Below the pieces are notes generated by a model. The model ran no database searches. It saw only the letters and a program-made list of their open reading frames with translations, and was not told the origin of the DNA. The translations under genes and the position numbers were made by a program. A stretch of DNA of 64,000 bases from Xanthostigma xanthostigma (Eukaryota > Arthropoda > Insecta > Raphidioptera > Raphidiidae), in contig OY754466.1 of the NCBI GenBank assembly GCA_963575645.1, positions 35,930,001 to 35,994,000 of the forward strand. The letters run 5' to 3'. Shown piece by piece: positions 1 to 12,280 of this stretch. Each line of letters starts with the position of its first letter. Positions within the stretch are counted from its first letter, which is position 1.

Positions 1-25
1 TCTTGTTGATGGCGACATCTAAATT

Positions 26-482
26 CCACTGCACACGAGGCTAGAATGCTGCTCGATTCCTTACTAGATTTGCCTACTAGTTTTCTAGCGCTGGTTTTCT
101 TGATGGCTGTTACGTGCTTGCTTCACACGGGACGTCTTTTCAAGCTAGTTTTGTGAATAAATCTGGTGCGCGTGCAGTAACAGTTCAAATATAAACACAG
201 AGCAAAGCGTGTCTGTTGTCTGACTCTGAGCAGAATGACTCCATGTTGGTTTATGGGCGATTGTTCAAGTCGCCCACGTAACAAGATACTGCTTCCTGAT
301 TGGTTCTTGCTCATATCCAGCAGCGGACCTAGCAAGGAAAATAGCCCCTGTTCTAATTTTAAAATCTATCGTGTGAGCTAGCAGGCAAGTCCGCAGTGAC
401 GTCATTTCCAGCTTCGTACCCAGCCTACCGGCCAGCAGAACTCCAAGCAATGTTTCTAGCAGCGTTTCTCGCCTCGTGTGCA
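26..482 (+). mobile_element. Family A non-autonomous TIR element, copy 1
   Basis: The left end reads TGCACACGAGGCTAG and the right end reads GCCTCGTGTGCA, so the two ends are inverted copies. The interior (for example CGCCCACGTAACAAGATACT near 271 and GCAGTGACGTCATTTCCAGC near 394) matches the copy at 40072-40499 in the same order and orientation. Two related copies in reverse orientation lie at 20531-20720 and 57165-58118. No transposase frame is present, so this is a MITE-like derivative of about 430-460 bp. The superfamily is undecided because no clear target duplication was found. Open frames inside it on both strands are chance frames. Confidence 0.75.
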
Positions 483-1378
483 TTGTCATTCAAGTGGCGC
501 TGCTTGTATTTTCGAGTTGCATTTGACAAACTTAAATTTATGTTTCAAATCAGACAGGCTACCCACAACAGTTCCTCTTTTTTTTTTCAAGAGTTTCTCA
601 TACTTTTTCTTGTTCGAGAACAGTATCAATGGTTTCTACGTTACCGGTTTTTGATACATTAAATGATCATATAAATCAGTTGCCGCTCTTTTTACCATTT
701 TAGAAGTGAAACTTCTTTAGCGACGTATCCGTAACGTTAAAGGCGGAAATGATTCAAAGACGGGAAACTATTAAAGGGTCCTTGATAACGTAAAATGTAT
801 AACGCATCAATGAAACTAGTTCATAACTGCAAAAAAATTCACTTCCCACGTGAGCTTATGTGGGTGGGACTCACACGGTTTCATGTTTTAATTTTGTGTT
901 TATCTATAATAATAGTAAGTTTATTTTCCGAAACAATTAATACAAATTGCAAACAAAAGTTACATACATTATATATGTTAAAAAATTCATGTATCAATCA
1001 AATATTTCCTTAATTCCCTCTCTTAAATGATGAGCAAGGTAGACTCGGCTTCGTTATAGCTGCTCAGCTAATCCTTTTGAATCCATTTTAGATGTGTTGC
1101 CACCACATTTTCTCACCAAGCCGCCATTTTAGTCAATAAAAAACTAACAGAATAATTTCTTTTGAAGCCTATTCTTGTAGATGTAGGCTGTTAAACTAAA
1201 TCTAGTTCAGAATTTTCATCGACAGAGCGCGATAACTGATGAAACTTCACTATTTCCAGATTAAGTTGGGATAAAGTAAATATTTTAAACCGTACTTACA
1301 ACATATCCATGGGTTATATAGATTTAACCAGCAATAAACAGTTTATATTGTTGGACGGGGGATTGTTTGAAGTCCCCG
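483..1378. other. No gene recognised
   Basis: AT-rich sequence with no coding or RNA signal that I can support. It contains one GAAGTGAAACTTC palindrome at 703-715, a motif that recurs elsewhere in the window. Confidence 0.5.
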
Positions 1379-1398
1379 ACACACACACACACACACAC
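1379..1398. repeat. (CA)n microsatellite
   Basis: An uninterrupted CA dinucleotide run of about ten units lies between GTCCCCGA and GACGTTG. Confidence 0.95.
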
Positions 1399-1559
1399 AG
1401 ACGTTGTGCTGAAACGTGCGTTGAACAGAAAATGTTCTCTGGTTCTTGTGCGGCATAGCCTGACCCTATTCTGATTCTCATTCATCATTCATATCGGCTG
1501 TTGTAACAGCGGAACGCTTTCGCCAACTATTGAAAACAATCTTATTTGGATGGGCTAAT

Positions 1560-1660
1560 TACATTGTCAACTATCGCGAAGTGAGTTCATTGAAGTTAAA
1601 CTTCTTTGGGCGCGTTTTGTGAATTTCGCGAAGGGGCAGCTCGTGGATTTGCCATCAAGG
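1560..1660 (+). repeat. Family J interspersed repeat fragment
   Basis: The core GCGCGTTTTGTGAATTTCGC (1610-1629) matches the reverse complement of 63085-63125, and similarity continues on both sides. This copy also holds the palindrome GAAGTTAAACTTC at 1592-1604, which the other copy lacks. From memory it resembles text in lepidopteran Helitrons, but no Helitron end is visible here. Confidence 0.55.
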
Positions 1661-3159
1661 AAGCTTTATTTGCGCGGCCTAACTCCGTTTATTCAGTATA
1701 GTATCTCTAGTAAATACGATCCTTAATTTTTATTGATTGATTCTTAGAGTTTGGGACTGTTTCTAGATTGTTGGTATACTCCATCTTGAATTGTTCATGG
1801 TCCAAACAGCAGATATATTATATGCAAAGAGTCTTAAAATTGATTATGACCTTATTCACCGAACTTAAGTTTTTTTGACGTTTACACTAACGCCTTCGGT
1901 CGGATTTTTGGGTGAACGTCAAAATATTCAAAAGAGCAAGGAGTATAGTGCACTGTGTATTTATTCTTTAACTTTTCTGCCTGTTAATTTGTTTGGTTAA
2001 TTGAAAGTAATTTTTTTTTAAGGAATAAATTTGTTCCAATAAGATGAGTAACTTCTATCTTTGTTCGGTGAATATGAACATTAACCAATTAAAACGTTCT
2101 CAAGATGCAGATTTTGGCAGTAGATCTGTATATAACTGAGATATTTGACAACAAATCGTTTTCCTTGCTTTTTATCATTTGCTTGCTATGTTACCCAATG
2201 ATTAACGTCGATGGCATGCAATGTACTTGTAATCTAATGTATATATTTATGCATTTACCTTTGTATGGATAAGTAATGTAGACACACGCCGCGCATATCA
2301 AACGCTCTTTTAAACATTAGACATCGTTGTTTCCAGCACACGATTCCTTATTAAGAAAAAAGAGAAAACAAACATGCCACCTTGTCATATACAGTATGTC
2401 TGCTGCAGCATGATTGATAACGGCTTTTTGAACCCTTCTATATCAATGGATACCCAAATGGATTTTTACATAAACTATGTCGTTACACCGGGGTGATAAA
2501 ATCGCATTGTGTGGGGGTGTCAAACAATATACGCTGTCGAACACGCAGGTCACTTCAATTGCTGCCAGACTAATCACATAGGATTTGTCTAATGCGGTTT
2601 TGAACACATTCGAATTAAAAATGAACAATTGTTCATCTGAGTAGCGTTTATTTGAAATTTTCATAAAACAAAATGAAAATCATTAATAAAATAAATTTAG
2701 TGACCTTTCCGATAATCTTTAAAATTAGCGTGATATTATTTTGTTTAACTTTTTTTTATTAAATAATTTACACGGTTTTTTGTGTCTCGTTTAACAAACG
2801 GCGTCATTTTTTTTACTTTTTGTTATGCGCAAAATAATATTAAATTGTTAGGCGACATAAATAATAACCAACGTGTGACGAATCAATTTAACTTTTGATT
2901 CTTTTAATAATTACCTGCTTCGTGTACCTTTTTCGTTGATATTTGAGTAGTTGAATAAATTATTGTGCAGAGAGCCCATTAACTTAATCCAACAGGCACA
3001 TTTCACTTTGATATTTAATATACGTGTACGAATAATATAGTAGTACGTCGTCTAGATACTAAAACAACGTTTCCCAAACTGGTGCCAGTGAGACCCCATA
3101 CCGTCGGCGAATCTTCTACTGACACTGACTGCAGACTGATACAACGTGCAGCCTAGTGT
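1661..3159. other. No gene recognised
   Basis: AT-rich non-coding sequence with T-runs. I see no TIR pair, tRNA boxes or protein-like frame. Confidence 0.5.
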
Positions 3160-3255
3160 GTTTAGAAACTTGAAATTTTGCACAGGAGTTCCTTATACAC
3201 AAGGTAGGTGAGCACTAAGAAAGGATTTATAAAAGTCCGTCCCCTAAGGGGGTTA
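3160..3255 (+). repeat. Fragment of a dispersed insect repeat
   Basis: The phrase TTGAAATTTTGCACAGGAGT followed by GAGCACTAAGAAAGG is typical, from memory, of short non-autonomous repeats common in moth genomes. The related 5' part may be the type seen at 18221. The edges are not visible. Confidence 0.35.
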
Positions 3256-4074
3256 AATATTAAAACTATAAATTAAAGAAATCGTCAAAGATCGGCTGAT
3301 TTTAGATGATAATTGAAAAATTGCAAAATAATCAACAAATAACACTTTACTATCAAAAATAAAAATTACAAGTTGAATGAAATCGTGGAAGAACATTTAA
3401 GAAAATTATTATTACATAATGTTGAGAGCATTGGAATATAGTCACAATAAAAATATATGTAAAATAGTGTGTATTTATGTAAAATTCAAGATGGTCGTTG
3501 GCTGAAATTCGCCAAAATAATTTTCTATTCTCTTCTTTTGTTGGGCTGTAAAAAAAAAAACGTTTTTTATAGAACGTAATTATACACCTGTTTACGAAGC
3601 GTTCTGACCTAGTTATTTCTTTTCGTAGTGCTTTTTTCGGTTGTTGATTCTTAAAGAAAACACGACGAAACTCAATATCGTATTTTTTTAGTTCAATTTC
3701 AAAATAAGATTGTTGATTGAGTTTCAAAGCTTTATCACGGAAGATATTATTATTTGCCAAATGAAATTATCGCCTGTTCCGTTTTGTGTTTACAGTGTAG
3801 TCGCTATAACCCGAACACACGCGAAACCGTATCTCCAGTAATCCGAACGCTAAATGATGCGACCTTTAAATTTTAAATTTTTCCGTAGATTTTTTATAAC
3901 TAAGTACACCTCATCTTTAAGGTTTCGTGCCTCAATAAACAAACGGAACTCTTATATGATCACTTTGCCATTCGTCTGTCACCTAGAGTACAAAAGACTT
4001 GCATAAGTATTTAAAACGCTCACCTTAAGAAGAAGAATAGTAAATTATTATAGATATTGCAAGCCACATTTTCT
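3256..4074. other. No gene recognised; one AT-driven open frame
   Basis: A 135-codon minus-strand frame covers 3353-3760. It is rich in Asn, Lys, Phe, Ile and Tyr, has no recognisable domain and fits chance in AT-rich DNA. Nothing else is supported here. Confidence 0.45.
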
Positions 4075-4231
4075 ATTTTGTACTAAGTTGCGGGTCGCAT
4101 GTTTTAATGTTAAAAAATATTAATAAAATACGATTGTTAGAATGATTATGTTATTCGACTCAATGTTTTTTTTTTAACATCTCGGCGGGCCGCAATCACT
4201 GTATTGGCGGGCCGCGTGTTTGACATCACTG
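4075..4231 (-). mobile_element. hAT-like terminal fragment
   Basis: Read on the minus strand, the end is CAGTGATGTCAAACACGCGG followed by CCCGCC. A second GGCGGGCCGC block lies just inside it (4183-4192 and 4206-4215). A CAGTGATGTCAAACACGCGG-like terminus is known from hAT-family elements of animals (established knowledge, recalled). The other end was not found with certainty, although GCGGGTCGCATG at 4090 could belong to it. Confidence 0.45.
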
Positions 4232-4300
4232 TTATAGACGCTCGACACCTGAGGTTATCAGCGTCTATCTTAATCATGACGTAGATTAAGCAGCATATTG
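4232..4300 (+). repeat. Family G repeat fragment with AGACGCT/AGCGTCT stem
   Basis: The text TATAGACGCTCGACACCTGA, then a CATCAGCGTCT-type block, matches the start of the copy at 44174. AGACGCT and AGCGTCT could pair as a 7 bp stem. The copy abuts the hAT-like end at 4231. Confidence 0.5.
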
Positions 4301-4584
4301 TATCCGGTGTTATTGCCATTTATAGACGAATTTATTTATTTAAAACACTGATAGACTATTATTACATTCTTCTTCATTTCCGTTTTACTATATGGAGATA
4401 TTGGTCTCAAGAAATGGTATTGCAAATAAGGAATATTGCATTTAGAATCTAGATGGGTAGATTTCTTGAAGCTGTCGCATCTACACTATCTAATTTACTG
4501 ACCGCTCTGCTTAGGGTTTCATATTTGAATTCCATGTCGAGGTCGTTCGAACTGACCATCCGCGCTAAAGAAGTTTTACTTCAA

Positions 4585-4969
4585 TAATTTGCGAACTTTT
4601 AAAAATAATGATCTTTTAACTTATTACGGTATTTATGCCTATGAAATTTTAACTTTTTTATGTAAGAACTATGACTCATTTGGCGTTAAAGAGCCAAATA
4701 AATATGATACCCGCAACACACACTTAAACATAAAACAGCCTTCTTTGAGAAATCAGTCTCTTATACAGGACTCAAAATGTTTCACTCCTTACCGCAGGAA
4801 TTAAAATGTCTCAAAGGCAATCAGTTTAAGAAAAAGTTAAAAGCACATCTTGTAGAAATTGTGCCTTATAATATCTCAGATATATTTTGATTTTTCATCT
4901 ACTTAATTGTTTTGACGACTGTATCCATACTTGGCTCTACAAATAAAGAAGTATTCTATTCTATTCTAT
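4585..4969 (+). mobile_element. LINE 3' end with (ATTCT)n tail
   Basis: Translation gives NNDLLTYYGIYAYEILTFL and, in another frame further on, MFHSLPQELKCLKGNQFKKK. This pattern is typical of the C-terminal part of the ORF2 protein in CR1/Jockey-type non-LTR retrotransposons. A stop follows at about 4888, then a short 3' UTR with AATAAA and the tail (ATTCT)n at 4953-4968. The reading frame shifts once between the two segments, near 4780. The copy is strongly 5'-truncated and cannot encode an enzyme. It is less intact than the second LINE tail at 33250. Confidence 0.75.
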
Positions 4970-5643
4970 CCCTGATAAAGGCAGACACCTATGAAGAAGA
5001 AAAAAATGTTTTCAGGATTCATGTTACAGATTGCAAAGGGCCGCGTTATAATGTGATATTTTCTCGACTTTTATAGAATGTATAAAGAAATATGATGTAG
5101 CCTTTATTTGACATTATAGGTATTTGTTGTACTATAGATATAATGGAAGAGTTTTGGAGTACTTAATGTTGAAATAGTATATCAAACAATATAGATACGG
5201 TAAATGGACTGGTAGCATGAAGTGTTCAATTGTTTGATTAGATAAAAGCCGTACACCCGATATGTAATGTGCCGATGTAATATCACGTAATATAATGTAA
5301 TTTGGGGGAGGACAGAGCGCCAGACTGAACTGGCTGGATGGCACATTACGCAGATGATATGTAAACAACGCTTCTACATAATATATGATTAGCGATTTCC
5401 AGTTACTGTGCCCGACGGTGAAGGTCTCGCATATGAACGGATGATCGGTAATTTTAGAAATCGTTTCGAATTAATTACAACGGCATCGATGCTTCCCGCG
5501 GCAAGAAAGACCTTTATCTAGATATAAGACGTTGACATAGTGTCATTGAGTGGCAGTCGATGCAGGCGCAGACGTTGATGTGTCGCGCGGCAAGATGAAA
5601 TAGTGTCTTTGCAGTTGTCTCTGCATCGAGGAATATAATTTAA
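4970..5643. other. No gene recognised
   Basis: Mixed sequence. The minus-strand frames at 5132-5368 and 5543-5731 have no protein-like content that I recognise. Confidence 0.45.
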
Positions 5644-6280
5644 TAGGCAAGACGGCGAGGAGTTTTGGGTGTATTTTTCGGGCACAGGCGAGATTATTGT
5701 TGGAATCGCTTCGTTTTAGGGTGTAGTTCAACCCCCTAAGTTTGCTTACAAATTTTTAGTGTGCTTGATTTTATAATTGACAATTAATGACGAAAATAGT
5801 GCTTTTTTCTCTATTTCCTTTAATATCTCCGTTCCTCTTGACTTTTAGTATATCATATGCATTGAGAAAGTTGTTCTCTATGAAATTTCCTAAAAAATGA
5901 GCACTGACAGACAGGTCGCTAAGTGCAATTGTTAACTTGCAAATAGCCCCGAAAGTTAAAAAACACGTTTTTTTCACTATTTTTTTACTAAAAAATGACC
6001 GCATGTAGATGGCTGAAAATTATCAAAAATTATGTCTGTGTTGACCCAAACATGCATGAATAATTTTAGCGTCATCGGTCAATTACTTTTCGAGTAATTA
6101 ACTATCACCTTTTTTTTGTTTCCTTAATTGCAAATTGTGCCATTTTTTTCACAAACGGGTTTCGCTGGTCGGACCAAGCCAGAAAAATCACAAATCCATT
6201 CAACTTTAGTATCCCGTTGGAATTTTTGGAAAAAAATAATTCTAACCGATTTTAATTTTACCTCCTCGCCGTCTAGGCTA
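5644..6280. mobile_element. Possible TIR element with GACGGCGAGGAG ends
   Basis: The left end TAGGCAAGACGGCGAGGAG and the reverse complement of the right end (TAGCCTAGACGGCGAGGAGG) share GACGGCGAGGAG in inverted orientation, about 640 bp apart. No target duplication is clear and no transposase is present. The call rests only on this inverted match. Confidence 0.4.
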
Positions 6281-7699
6281 TAAGAAAGTTATAGTTTCTG
6301 TCACTGTCCCTAACTATTAGACCACCTCGCGCTGCATCGTTTCGAGACAATTTTTACCGCCAGGGATGCAAAACTGCTAAAACGTCGCGATAAAGCGTAA
6401 ACCAATTTATGTCCTCACTAACATATACCAGCGGCTTCGCTTGCATTGATACCGGAACAACCCTTCTTGAGTGAACCAATAATACTGAACTCAAGTTTCG
6501 TAACTATTTTGTATGTTAGCAAATAGTTGATATTCCGTGTTTGAATGCAACATTCCTCCACTTTTTGCGTACGACTTATATTAAATCTCCGCTTTGTCTT
6601 GCCTCCTGCACTATATTTCCAATACCGTGGAAATAAATCGAATATAGGAAATGAATATCCGATACGGTCCGGTACATTATCCTCAGTAAATGCTTTTCAG
6701 GCTTGTTTCACGTTTATGACGGATTTGGCAAACAATAACATTGCGTCTGAGGTCGATAATACAAGGATAAATGAGGATTAGTCGTCGGGTCGACGATGCT
6801 AATCCATGTTTGTGAAAGACAAAGTAGGATGCATTAAATTCTCGCGTGAAGGTAAATTTCTATTGGTGTAGAGATACAATAATTTTATTGATCAGTAATT
6901 TAATGGCGTGGCGTCATCGACGTTGAGAACTTGACTGACCACGGCTCATTCGAGTGCAACTGAAAATACAGGGTGATATTAATGTGTCAGTTTTCTTATT
7001 GGCTCTTTACCATAAGGAATCGACGTGTTGAAAAAAAATAAGCCACAACTGTATCGCCCTCTCATCATTTTAGTTACACAGCCCAGATCAGTAGTCCAGT
7101 TTTCTATGTCGATGAATGAAGAGTTTTGGTATTTTGACGTTGAATGAATCCTTTCGATATATGCTTCGGAAGTAGTATTATCCTTTGTTACTAACTCGTT
7201 ATATAATCTGCATTGATAAATAAAATCAATGGTGGCCAGATGCAACCAATATTAAAAAAGTCGATTAGCTATTTTTATCTTGTGTTTAACGAATGAATAT
7301 TTTGAGCCAGTTATGTGAAACTTTTTACAATAGCTACGATTGACTTACTAAATAAAGAAAAGGTGATATTTTCCGATGCATACCCATTTTCGAAAACTCT
7401 GCTAAATGCTGGAATATCACTTCCAATTCAACTGGCATGTACGATACGTATTGGAAATCTAAAAGGTTTGTTCCCACACCATTTCACGCATGAACTCAAT
7501 GTTAACTAGTCTCAAGTTTAATTATTTGAACAGCTGACACCGTGTTTACAGTATACAAAAAAAAAAAACGGTCAGATGTGAACCGAACTCGAACAGGAAA
7601 ATCTCGCGATAAGCTTCATAAATTGTATAATGTAATGAATAGTTGGGTTTGATTTAATTTAAAGTTTATTTTCTTCCTTTTAGAGCATTTAAATAAAAG
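6281..7699. other. No gene recognised
   Basis: Non-coding by inspection. Open frames of 64-88 codons (6545-6781, 6979-7245, 7315-7509) show no domain or signal. Confidence 0.45.
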
Positions 7700-7906
7700 C
7701 TTGTTTCAAAAAATGTTTTTTTCTAATTTGCCTCCCAAAATTAACCCCCAAATTTGTTTATTTACGCTATATACGTCTGTAAATGGATCATCAAATTCTA
7801 ATTTTCAATGAGCCTCCTCCTTTCTTTAAATGAGATTTGATGACATTTTGTCGGACCCCCCTCCATTTTGATCGCACGTAATTAATGAACGTCCCCTAAT
7901 CAGGGA
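7700..7906 (-). mobile_element. Family F MITE, partial
   Basis: The right end reads ACGTAATTAATGAACGTCCC, with CGGACCCCCCTCC inside it. This matches the ends of the more complete relatives at 26496-26728 and 60484-60741. The opposite end is degraded. Confidence 0.5.
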
Positions 7907-8404
7907 TCTGTGTTTGACAGTAATGATTTCAGTGCGCACACTCCTGGCGTTCACAGATTTCTATAGGAACAAACCTAGTACGCCTTGCGTTGTTGTGCCA
8001 GGACCTGTGTTGTATAGCCTCAGATAATCATATGTCTATTGAAGAGGTTGAATGACAGTCGATTAATGAACCGTTGCACATAACAATATATGTCGTATAC
8101 GACAGCCGCCCGTCGCACCTGACTCATCCCTATGCCACGCCGCTCTCCTCCTTCCTTCATTGTGAGGATCTACACATTCATGTACTTTAATATCGCCGTA
8201 CAGCTCCAAAGCTCTGCCTCGATGTTGTGAAAGTAATTTATTAGCATATTCATGCATTGCGAACTTTCACTGCAGATTTTACTGGTACAACCCGAACGTA
8301 CGAAACCTATGATCGATATTTCCGTGACACGTGATCAAGTTTTAAGCGAATATTTCAATAGTTGGACGTTCTGTTTATCTGTTGTTATTCTAAAACTCAA
8401 CTAA
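7907..8404. other. No gene recognised
   Basis: Somewhat GC-richer around 8100-8250. The 64-codon minus-strand frame there has no recognisable content. Confidence 0.4.
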
Positions 8405-8510
8405 TCAAATTTCGGTGGTTCATTCTTCATCATAATTCGGCCGAATCCGAAGTTCGCCGAAATTCGGTGTCACCGAAATGGAAACCGAATTTCAGCGCAG
8501 CTATAGTGTA
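8405..8510. repeat. CCGAA/TTCGG-rich palindromic cluster
   Basis: Several TTCGG and CCGAA pentamers alternate (AATTCGGCCGAATCCGAAG at 8436), and ATTCGGTGTCACCGAAAT can fold back. The pattern resembles the termini of hAT-like MITEs, but no defined element edge was found. Confidence 0.4.
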
Positions 8511-8823
8511 GGCTGTATAATGTGGGGGCTAAAGACTACGAATTGGAAACACGGCTATGATCTGCAACACTGTAAGTACTACATAAATAAATCTTATTAG
8601 GTGGTCATGTTTATAGTAAATGCTTTAGAATTACAGAAGATTAGTAAGTAAATATTATATGCTTCTGTATAGAAACACGCTGTATTGTGGCTGATGTCAG
8701 CGTGTGTAAGTAGCTCTACAAGTTGCCAATATGCTAATCCAATTAGGGAAACGCTAATTCCACACACTGTATAATATAGATTATAAAGTATATTATGCTC
8801 TGTATTGACTGTTCTCTTTATAC

Positions 8824-8868
8824 AATGTGTTCACCGATAGTGGTAACAGTGAATAATTCTTGTATATC
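8824..8868 (+). mobile_element. Family C solo terminus
   Basis: The text GTGTTCACCGATAGTGGTAA, then GTGAATAATTCTTGTAT, matches both ends of the foldback element at 14102-14737. No partner end is seen nearby, so this is a solo or half copy. Confidence 0.55.
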
Positions 8869-9538
8869 GTAATATTTTACAGCAAATACACTAATTAATA
8901 ATTTAAAGTCCAAAAATTCCGCTATCCGTTATTTGATTACTGGAAACTAAATTGATGAATTTACGGTCGTTTATTTTATAATATATCACTGTGAATCTCT
9001 TCAAATTAATTACAGTTGAGATTAATATTGTTAGGACTGAATTTAGATACATACAGCAGCTATAAATGTTTGTTATGCTTTAAGTTTATCGTATTAAATT
9101 CGTTCTGTTGTTCGTATCTACGAGCCAAAGCTCATTTCAATTCAGTTGAAAATTTAATTGAGTGAATTCCTAAAATAGCACTAGCCAACGGCTGATTTTA
9201 ATCCCTCAACTGAGAAATTAGACCAGTCGAAAAAATCCCCTACATAATTACGCCAGTTCTGTGGGTGCGTCAATTCCAGACATTGGCCGCTAATTTGTGG
9301 AGCAGAACAGAAAATTGGTGAAATTTATGTGATGCAAAATGGTTAGTATTTATATTGTGATAAAAACAAGCGTACTATAGATGTAAAAAAATACAAAAGT
9401 AATAGTTAACTAATCAAAATTGAATAACAGATTTTTTTATCAGATTAAAGAAAAGAACTTCGTCTTATATGAGAGTTGCCATCCGTCTTATTTCTCCAAA
9501 AATTGTCATCTTTTTTAGAGTGTCCTAAAGTTTTTTAT
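8869..9538. other. No gene recognised
   Basis: AT-rich sequence without a supported feature. Confidence 0.45.
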
Positions 9539-10500
9539 TGTAAAAAATTGGTTGTCTGTAAAGTCGGTTTACGGACGATATTTTTACGTGATAACGTATT
9601 CCGTAATACATAACCTAAATTTATATAATAATTATAATAATTCGAATCTATGATATTGCATCTTTCGCTTCAAATTTAGGTAAATTTTATTAAGTAGAAT
9701 AATAAAACACTATAAAAAGTACACTATTATTATATAAAAAACAACTATGGCATGTATCTCTTTTGCGCATGCGCCGATTTTCCCCAAAAAATTTACAAAA
9801 ATTTCTAGTAAAAATAGATAGAGTAAAAACCGTTTTAAAAACTATATTATTATTATATAAAACATCATTATAAGAGATATATTCTTTTACGCATGCGCCG
9901 ATGTTCCCCAAAAACAATAGGCCACTTCATATTTGCATATCAAACATCCTCCCAAAATTTGGTTTCAATCCGCTTATCCTTGGTGTCGGAATGATAACAA
10001 ATGTCAAAAGTGACGTTTGCAACTGTCAAAGTATTATGTTCTAATAATAATTAGTTATTCCAATAGTTAACTTAGAAGGCGTTGCATTTCACAAAATACT
10101 AATGTCAAAAAATTGAATTAAACATTAGAAATGCAGCCGTTATTTTCTAATTTCCATGTACGGCAAACAAAGACGACCGACCGCGTCGCGTCATGCATTA
10201 GACAACATTGCATTTATACAGCTATTTTTCTATATAAATTTGTATAAAAAACTGTTTAGGCAAATTCTGTTATACGAAATCTATGTAAAATGTTCTCCTC
10301 TTTCGTTTAAGACTGGTTTCAAACCGATCTGATTTAAATTGAGCGAGAAATTAGCAAAAAGCACGCACAGGGTCAGGCGGAACGTTACGCGTTAGGAACG
10401 TTACGTTACACTTTTTCGTGCATGCAGTCGGTGTTTTATCAATTTATAAGATTGGTGATTCATCAATTTATAAGACGTTATCACGTCAAAAACTGTTTTC
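9539..10500 (+). repeat. Family E repeat, copy 1, with long internal segment
   Basis: The left block (TTGGTTGTCTGTAAAGTCGG near 9548, then TTTTTACGTGATAACGT) and the right block (ACACTTTTTCGTGCATGCAG near 10409, then GACGTTATCACGTCAAAA) occur in the same order and orientation as in the compact copy at 41665-41868. Here about 0.78 kb separates the blocks; in the second copy they are nearly contiguous. The right block contains a short internal duplication of ATCAATTTATAAGA. Whether the extra DNA is an insertion here or a deletion in the other copy cannot be decided by eye. Confidence 0.6.
9726..9917 (+). repeat. Imperfect direct repeat of about 75 bp
   Basis: Two segments share TATTATTATATAAAA...GCGCATGCGCCGAT...TCCCCAAAAA (about 9726-9800 and 9847-9917), a duplication with a period of about 120 bp. 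It lies within the extra segment of family E copy 1. Confidence 0.7.
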
Positions 10501-11452
10501 GCGGATGGTTATAGTACGGAGCTGAGAACGGATATTTTTGACCCTCGTTCATATTGTAGCAGGAAATAAAATAAAAACTGCAGTGTTACTATTAAAATTA
10601 ATAAACTTTCAATTATAAACCGGAAAACGAAATACGTGTGGTTACTTTCCCGAGTCGAAATGCACGTCCTAAAATCAATCTTAAGCTTGTGAATTGCTTT
10701 GTTGTTTCATTTGCTGCCATATATTAAAATAATTTCAACCTTAACAACCTGAAACAAGGGTTTCAAGGGTCATATTAGTACTTGTTTCGACTCTGCGGTA
10801 AACTCTAAATCCTGATTTCAACCTAACTTTGCTTCTGGGTAGTTGGTTTGCCGGACTGCGGGTAGATGGCAATGCTAGGCTGCCGTGCCGCGTAGACAAC
10901 GCAGGTGGTATCAATGACGATGCGGTCGGAAAAAGTCGCATAGTGCGACTGTTTCAAACGGCCATTTTGATGAATAATTGTGAAATTATATTTGCTATAA
11001 ATTTTTTGTAACAGTATTCTGTAGAATATACAATTGGTGTGCGATTTAATGATTACACAATCCTAAAACCAGATTACTGATTTGTTTCAGTGGATGGTTT
11101 GTGTTTATAGACAACAAAAACTAATTGATTAAATTTATATGCGTGTATTTAGGTCGACCAGTTCATGTTTATATCTTCAAATGAGAATACACATATTACA
11201 AGTAGTTAGTGTTGTGCGGTGCTTTTATTGTTTTTTGAAGTGTAACTTCTACATCAATGACAACAAAGACATTACAATTTACAAGACAAGTGAATGTGTA
11301 TTGTATGTCACTACCGAAGACAGCTTATTGTAACAGGTGCTGATCTTTGAATCAAACTGTCGTGGGACGAGCCCTATCTCCGCTCATGGATGTTTTGCGA
11401 TGTAATTAGACGCTAACGATCTTATTTATCGCACGTCTACAGTCCACATTAA
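10501..11452. other. No gene recognised
   Basis: Contains a modestly GC-rich patch (10790-10950) with short overlapping frames on both strands. None is recognisable. Confidence 0.4.
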
Positions 11453-12280
11453 GAGGTGGGAGTACAGTGTAGAATAAAAAAGAATCGATTTTCTTTTTGT
11501 TGGCTTAAAAAAATCTCCTGGCCTTCGGACAAAATGCGAGCACTCCGAGCGCTGCTACGGACAGTCATTTGGGCGCGCGTGTCGTCTGAAAAGCGGCGTT
11601 TTCTCTCTGACTTGTGCTCTTGCTATCCCCTCCTATTTTCTTCGCAGGAAGGTACAGGACGATGCTATCGACGAAACTGGATTGCTATGTTGCCCCGGCA
11701 TTGATTCGTACTGATACGATTTTTTGTAAGTTATTACCAAAATAATCTGTTTTTCTCTTTTAATGACTTTTTCTCGAAACACCTTTTTTCAATATGGCGG
11801 GGACTCTCCAGAGAGTAAGTTATTTTTATGCGGTTTTAGCCAAACGAGCTTAAAGAACCTTGTTCTCGTGTAGACCACTAAAATGTGGCATTTTTTTCTC
11901 AGAAATATTTTTTAAGACGTAAAAGTGAAAAAAACTTTGTTTTCTAAAAAAATTTAAAGTCACAAAAAATTTTGGGGCCCTCATACTGTGGTTCACACGA
12001 TAACGGCAATACGCTGAGTAAAAATATTGTTAATTTTTTTTGTTTAAGAGCCGTGGGAGAGCAGCTAGAGTGCCCGCCGTCCAACCCTCTTTTTTCCGCT
12101 TAAGTTACAAGATAGTCGGTACCGGACCACTCAGTGGAGCAAATTGATTTTTTTAAAAAAAGTAATTGTACCTGAATCATAGCTTAATAATAATCCTCCA
12201 TATGAAAATGCTCAGTTTTATATTTAAGTCAAAAGAGTTTTCAAAAATTAATTTTGACCTCACTACACTGTACTGCCCCC
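11453..12280. mobile_element. TTAA-flanked non-autonomous TIR element
   Basis: The plus-strand start GAGGTGGGAGTACAGTGTAG and the reverse complement of the end (GGGGGCAGTACAGTGTAG) are inverted copies. TTAA flanks both sides (11449-11452 and 12281-12284). A TTAA target duplication is the mark of piggyBac-type integration (established). The 828 bp interior has no transposase frame; the 82-codon frame at 11456 is not recognisable. The TIR does not match the classic CCC-starting piggyBac end that I know, so the superfamily is tentative. Confidence 0.65.

Noticed and set aside
3353-3760. 135-codon minus-strand frame as a gene
   Set aside because: Lys/Asn/Phe/Ile-driven composition, no domain, no splice or promoter signal.
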